A stretch of DNA of 64,000 bases from the NCBI RefSeq assembly GCF_003996965.1, contig NZ_QWDM01000019.1, forward strand, positions 1 to 64,000. The letters are read 5' to 3'. The position numbers were made by a program, and so were the translations under genes. Positions within the stretch are counted from its first letter, which is position 1. Each line of letters begins with the position of its first letter. Below the pieces are notes generated by a model. That model saw nothing but the letters and a program-made list of their open reading frames with translations, was not told the origin of the DNA and made no database searches. This stretch comes from Flavobacterium cupreum. Its GTDB lineage: Bacteria > Bacteroidota > Bacteroidia > Flavobacteriales > Flavobacteriaceae. This document shows positions 61,039-64,000 of the stretch, one piece after another.

Positions 61039-64000
61039 ATGTTGAAAAAATTACTTTTTTTGATGGTATTTGTTTTTTATTCCGGGCTTCAGGCGCAGGA
61101 AAGCAATTCACTGTACAAAACAAAAAAGATAGCGGTTTCAAAAGACACGATTCAACTGGAAAAATTCAGTATCAATTCAGGTTTTTTCCAACTTTTAAAT
61201 TCAAAAAACGAACCGGTTGATTCTACTTTTTATAAGGTTGATTTCGCTAAGGGGAGTTTAATTTTAAAGGAAAATTTTACTTCAGGCATCGATACCTTAA
61301 TTGTAAATTATCTAAACTATCCCGATTTTTTAACCAAAGAATACAGCTTATACAATGAAAGTCAGGTCGTGAGCAATGATGTGACGACCGATAAATTGTA
61401 TAAAATCGAGAATTCCACCAAAAAAGCCATTCCGTTTGACGGGCTGAATACCTCGGGAAGCATCACTCGTGGCGTTACCGTCGGAAACAATCAGAACACG
61501 GTTTTAAACTCCAATTTAGATTTACAGATTACCGGAAAAATATCCGACAAAGTAAGTTTAAGAGCCTCTCTTCAGGACAGCAATATTCCGTTACAGGATG
61601 GCGGATATTCTCAAAAACTGGATCAGTTCGATAATATTTTTATGGAACTTTTCAGCGATGACTGGAACATCCGGGCTGGTGATGTCTTTTTGGAAAACAG
61701 GAAAACACAGTTTTTAAGCTTCAATAAAAAAGTTCAGGGAATCGCGGCAAGCTTTGATTTTGATACCGAAAAAAGCAAAACCAACATTTTTGCATCGGTT
61801 GCCTTTGTGAAAGGCCAATATGCCAAAAGCACTTTTGTCGGACAGGAAGGCAATCAGGGCCCCTATAAATTAAAAGGGGAAAATGCGGAGTTGTACGTCC
61901 TGGTCATTTCGGGTTCGGAACGTGTTTATGTAAATGGCGTTTTGCTGAAACGCGGTGAAAACAACGATTATGTAATTGATTATAATGCGGGCGAAATTGT
62001 TTTTACATCACTTTTTACCATTACTTCAGAAATGCGTATTACTATTGAATACCAGTATTCCGACCGAAATTACAACCGTTTAGTGACTTATGCCGGAGCA
62101 ACACACGAAAATAAAAACTGGAGTTTTGGAGGTTATTTATATTCCGAAAGTGATTTGAAAAACCAGCCCTTACAGCAAAACCTTTCTACAGCACAAGTTC
62201 AGATTCTGGCTCAGGCCGGAGATGACCAGAATCTCATGACGGCTCCTTCTGCCTATGAAGATGCCTATTCGGACAATAAAATTTTATACAAAAAAATTAT
62301 TCTGAACGGTCTTGACGTTTATGAATATTCGAATAATTCAACTGATGTTTTATACAATGTAAAATTCAGCCTTGTCGGAAATAATCTTGGTAATTATGTC
62401 ATTCAGAACAACAATTCGGTGGAGCGTATCTACGAATATGTTCCTCCCGTAAATGGTATTTTACAGGGAAATTATGAACCGATTGTAAAGCTGACTGCAC
62501 CGATGAAAATTCAGGTGGCTACGTTTTTAGGAAAATACAATCCGGATGAAAAAACGCGTGTTGATTTTGAAATTGCAGTGAGCAATAACGACAAAAACCT
62601 GTTTTCAAATAGTGATGATTCGAATAACGAAGGTGTTGCTGTCAAAACAAATATCAAAAAACGTCTTTTCACCAGAGACTGGACATTGGATGCTTTTGCC
62701 AATTATCAGTTTGTGCAGGAAGACTTCACATCTGTAGAGCGTTTGTATACTATTGAATTTAATCGGGACTGGAATTTAAATTCGGCACTTTTAGGGAATC
62801 AGAGTTTATTGGTTACGGGATTGAATTTTGATTTATTCCCTAAAAAAGAAACCACTAATACAGGTTTGCTTACGTATCAATTCGAAAAATTAGATTTTAC
62901 CGAGAGTTATTCCGGGGCGCGCCATACGGCTAATGCTTTCTTTAAACTGAACCAGTGGACGATTGAAAACCGCGGAAGTTTCCTGAATTCTGATGCTACA
63001 AATTCAAATTCCAAATTCATTAGAAACCTGACCAAAACAAAATACCATTTTGGAAAAAACTGGGTTGGCGGAAGTGTCCAGATCGAAGACAATCAGGAAA
63101 AAGACAAAGTCACCCATCAGTTTTCGGCCTTAAGCCAGCGGTTTTCAGAATACGGTGTTTTTGTCGGGCGGGGCGACAGTACAAAGGTTTTTGTAGAACT
63201 GGGCTATTTACAACGCCGCAATGACAGTTTACAAAATGGTCTTTTACAGCATGTTAATGATTCGAAAATGTATGTTTTGAAATCGAAATTAATCCAGAAC
63301 AAAAAAACAGATTTAGCGGTTTATGCGAGCTACAGGACTTTAGCTTTTACGGATCCAACCCAAAAAAGTGAACCTTCGCTTAACTCCAGGATTCTGTATA
63401 ATGACCGTTTCTTCAATCAGTTTATGCAAATCGGAACGACTTATGAAACCAGTTCGGGAACTATTGCGCAACAGGAATTTACCTATGTAGAAGTTCCTGC
63501 CGGACAGGGAATATACACCTGGAATGATTATAACGGCAACGGAATCCAGGAACTGGAAGAGTTTGAAATTGCCCCTTTTCCGGATCAGGCTAAGTTTATA
63601 CGCATCTTTTTACCGAATCAGGTTTACATCAAAACCAATCAGAATAAGTTCTCGCAATCGGTAACCCTTAATCCGCTGCAATGGCAAAACGAGACGGGTT
63701 TCAAAAAGCTGGTTTCGTATTTTTACAACCAGACTTCGTTTATTATGGACCGAAAGGTAAAAAACGACGGAGGTCATTTTGAACTGAATCCGTTTAATTC
63801 TTCTGATGAAAATATGCTGGGCTTAAATTCAAGTTTCAGAAACAGCCTGTATTACAATCGTGGCAAACAAAACCATTCGGTGACCTATTCTTATCTGATC
63901 AATAAGGGGAAAAATTTACTTTCAATTGGTTCACAGGAGGTGAAAAACAATTCCCATCAATTGCAATACACGCATCTGTATCAAAAAAGCTGGTTGTTCA
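61039..64000 (+). CDS. Large exported protein, probably outer-membrane beta-barrel, partial (3' end outside window)
   Basis: At least 987 codons, open to the window edge. Signal peptide MLKKLLFLMVFVFYSGLQAQ. Unusual feature for a signal-led protein: from residue about 150 (SGSITRGVTVGNNQNTVLNS) onward the chain consists of amphipathic strands with repeated aromatic-rich turns (for example VTVGNNQNTV, NLDLQITGKISDKVSLRASL, NIRAGDVFLENRKTQFLS), like an outer-membrane barrel. A WNDYNGNGIQELEEFEIA stretch near residue 830 looks like a calcium-binding loop. No named family recognised with confidence. Own -7 box, no operon partner seen. Confidence 0.7.
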   Translation, partial: MLKKLLFLMVFVFYSGLQAQESNSLYKTKKIAVSKDTIQLEKFSINSGFFQLLNSKNEPVDSTFYKVDFAKGSLILKENFTSGIDTLIVNYLNYPDFLTKEYSLYNESQVVSNDVTTDKLYKIENSTKKAIPFDGLNTSGSITRGVTVGNNQNTVLNSNLDLQITGKISDKVSLRASLQDSNIPLQDGGYSQKLDQFDNIFMELFSDDWNIRAGDVFLENRKTQFLSFNKKVQGIAASFDFDTEKSKTNIFASVAFVKGQYAKSTFVGQEGNQGPYKLKGENAELYVLVISGSERVYVNGVLLKRGENNDYVIDYNAGEIVFTSLFTITSEMRITIEYQYSDRNYNRLVTYAGATHENKNWSFGGYLYSESDLKNQPLQQNLSTAQVQILAQAGDDQNLMTAPSAYEDAYSDNKILYKKIILNGLDVYEYSNNSTDVLYNVKFSLVGNNLGNYVIQNNNSVERIYEYVPPVNGILQGNYEPIVKLTAPMKIQVATFLGKYNPDEKTRVDFEIAVSNNDKNLFSNSDDSNNEGVAVKTNIKKRLFTRDWTLDAFANYQFVQEDFTSVERLYTIEFNRDWNLNSALLGNQSLLVTGLNFDLFPKKETTNTGLLTYQFEKLDFTESYSGARHTANAFFKLNQWTIENRGSFLNSDATNSNSKFIRNLTKTKYHFGKNWVGGSVQIEDNQEKDKVTHQFSALSQRFSEYGVFVGRGDSTKVFVELGYLQRRNDSLQNGLLQHVNDSKMYVLKSKLIQNKKTDLAVYASYRTLAFTDPTQKSEPSLNSRILYNDRFFNQFMQIGTTYETSSGTIAQQEFTYVEVPAGQGIYTWNDYNGNGIQELEEFEIAPFPDQAKFIRIFLPNQVYIKTNQNKFSQSVTLNPLQWQNETGFKKLVSYFYNQTSFIMDRKVKNDGGHFELNPFNSSDENMLGLNSSFRNSLYYNRGKQNHSVTYSYLINKGKNLLSIGSQEVKNNSHQLQYTHLYQKSWLF

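Noticed and set aside
1..64000. tRNA, rRNA, CRISPR arrays, transposases, phage genes
   Set aside because: I looked through all spacers and coding regions and saw no feature of these types that I could support.

Overview
The window looks like a chromosomal segment of a Flavobacterium-type member of the Bacteroidota. Reasons: low GC with long AT-rich spacers; promoter boxes of the form TAnnTTTG instead of the sigma70 type; many Bacteroidota-typical families (DUF3857/transglutaminase proteins, YfiT-like and DUF6157 proteins, TonB/ExbB/ExbD sets, a SusC-like plug fragment, a DAHP synthase-chorismate mutase fusion); and intergenic repeats typical of flavobacterial genomes. No tRNA, rRNA, CRISPR array, transposase or phage gene was seen. 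Species assignment is inference.

Layout. 0.2-4.2 kb: LolC/E-type permease, Cys-cluster protein, methyltransferase, YfiT-like protein, queE. 4.3-10.1 kb: one minus-strand operon exbB-exbD-exbD-tonB-small membrane protein-phosphate-binding-like lipoprotein-TPR protein, which looks like one envelope energy-coupling unit. 10.4-13.4 kb: HerA-like ATPase and kynurenine 3-monooxygenase. 13.4-23.9 kb: accessory stretch with nested repeats, two small enzymes, a serine hydrolase, unknown proteins, a penicillin acylase, an AsmA-like protein, a gene broken by one in-frame TAA and a glycine-zipper lipoprotein. 24-36.2 kb: kynureninase, queA, aroA, MazG-like pyrophosphohydrolase, three tandem DUF3857 proteins, dtd, rsgA. 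36.4-39.7 kb: a 1100-residue mosaic VIT/VWA protein. 40-44.5 kb: aromatic amino acid genes pheA, aminotransferase, tyrA, DAHP synthase-chorismate mutase. 44.5-45.4 kb: toxin-antitoxin pair with intact antitoxin and frameshifted toxin. 45.5-49.2 kb: nrdB-nrdA. 49.5-59.4 kb: housekeeping and envelope genes including marC-like, ctpA-type protease, dCMP deaminase, fbp and aspartate kinase. 59.5-64 kb: XRE regulator, a membrane protein gene with an in-frame TAA, and the 5' part of a very large probable outer-membrane protein that runs off the window.

Shared functions. The chorismate branch to Phe/Tyr is nearly complete (aroA, DAHP synthase-CM, tyrA, pheA, aminotransferase). Kynurenine 3-monooxygenase and kynureninase give two consecutive steps toward 3-hydroxyanthranilate. 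queE and queA are two queuosine steps at separate loci. nrdAB, dCMP deaminase and a MazG-like enzyme touch nucleotide pools.

The most notable unexplained signals are: several dispersed, structured intergenic repeat families (an inverted-pair 24-mer family, an 80-base stem-loop family, a CTGAGCGAAGTCGAAGG pair that brackets the aminotransferase gene, and a nearly identical terminator hairpin used five times); two genes each interrupted by a single TAA; a toxin killed by one missing base; loss of the catalytic-position Cys in one DUF3857 paralog; and the TonB operon that carries a phosphate-binding-like lipoprotein and a TPR protein.
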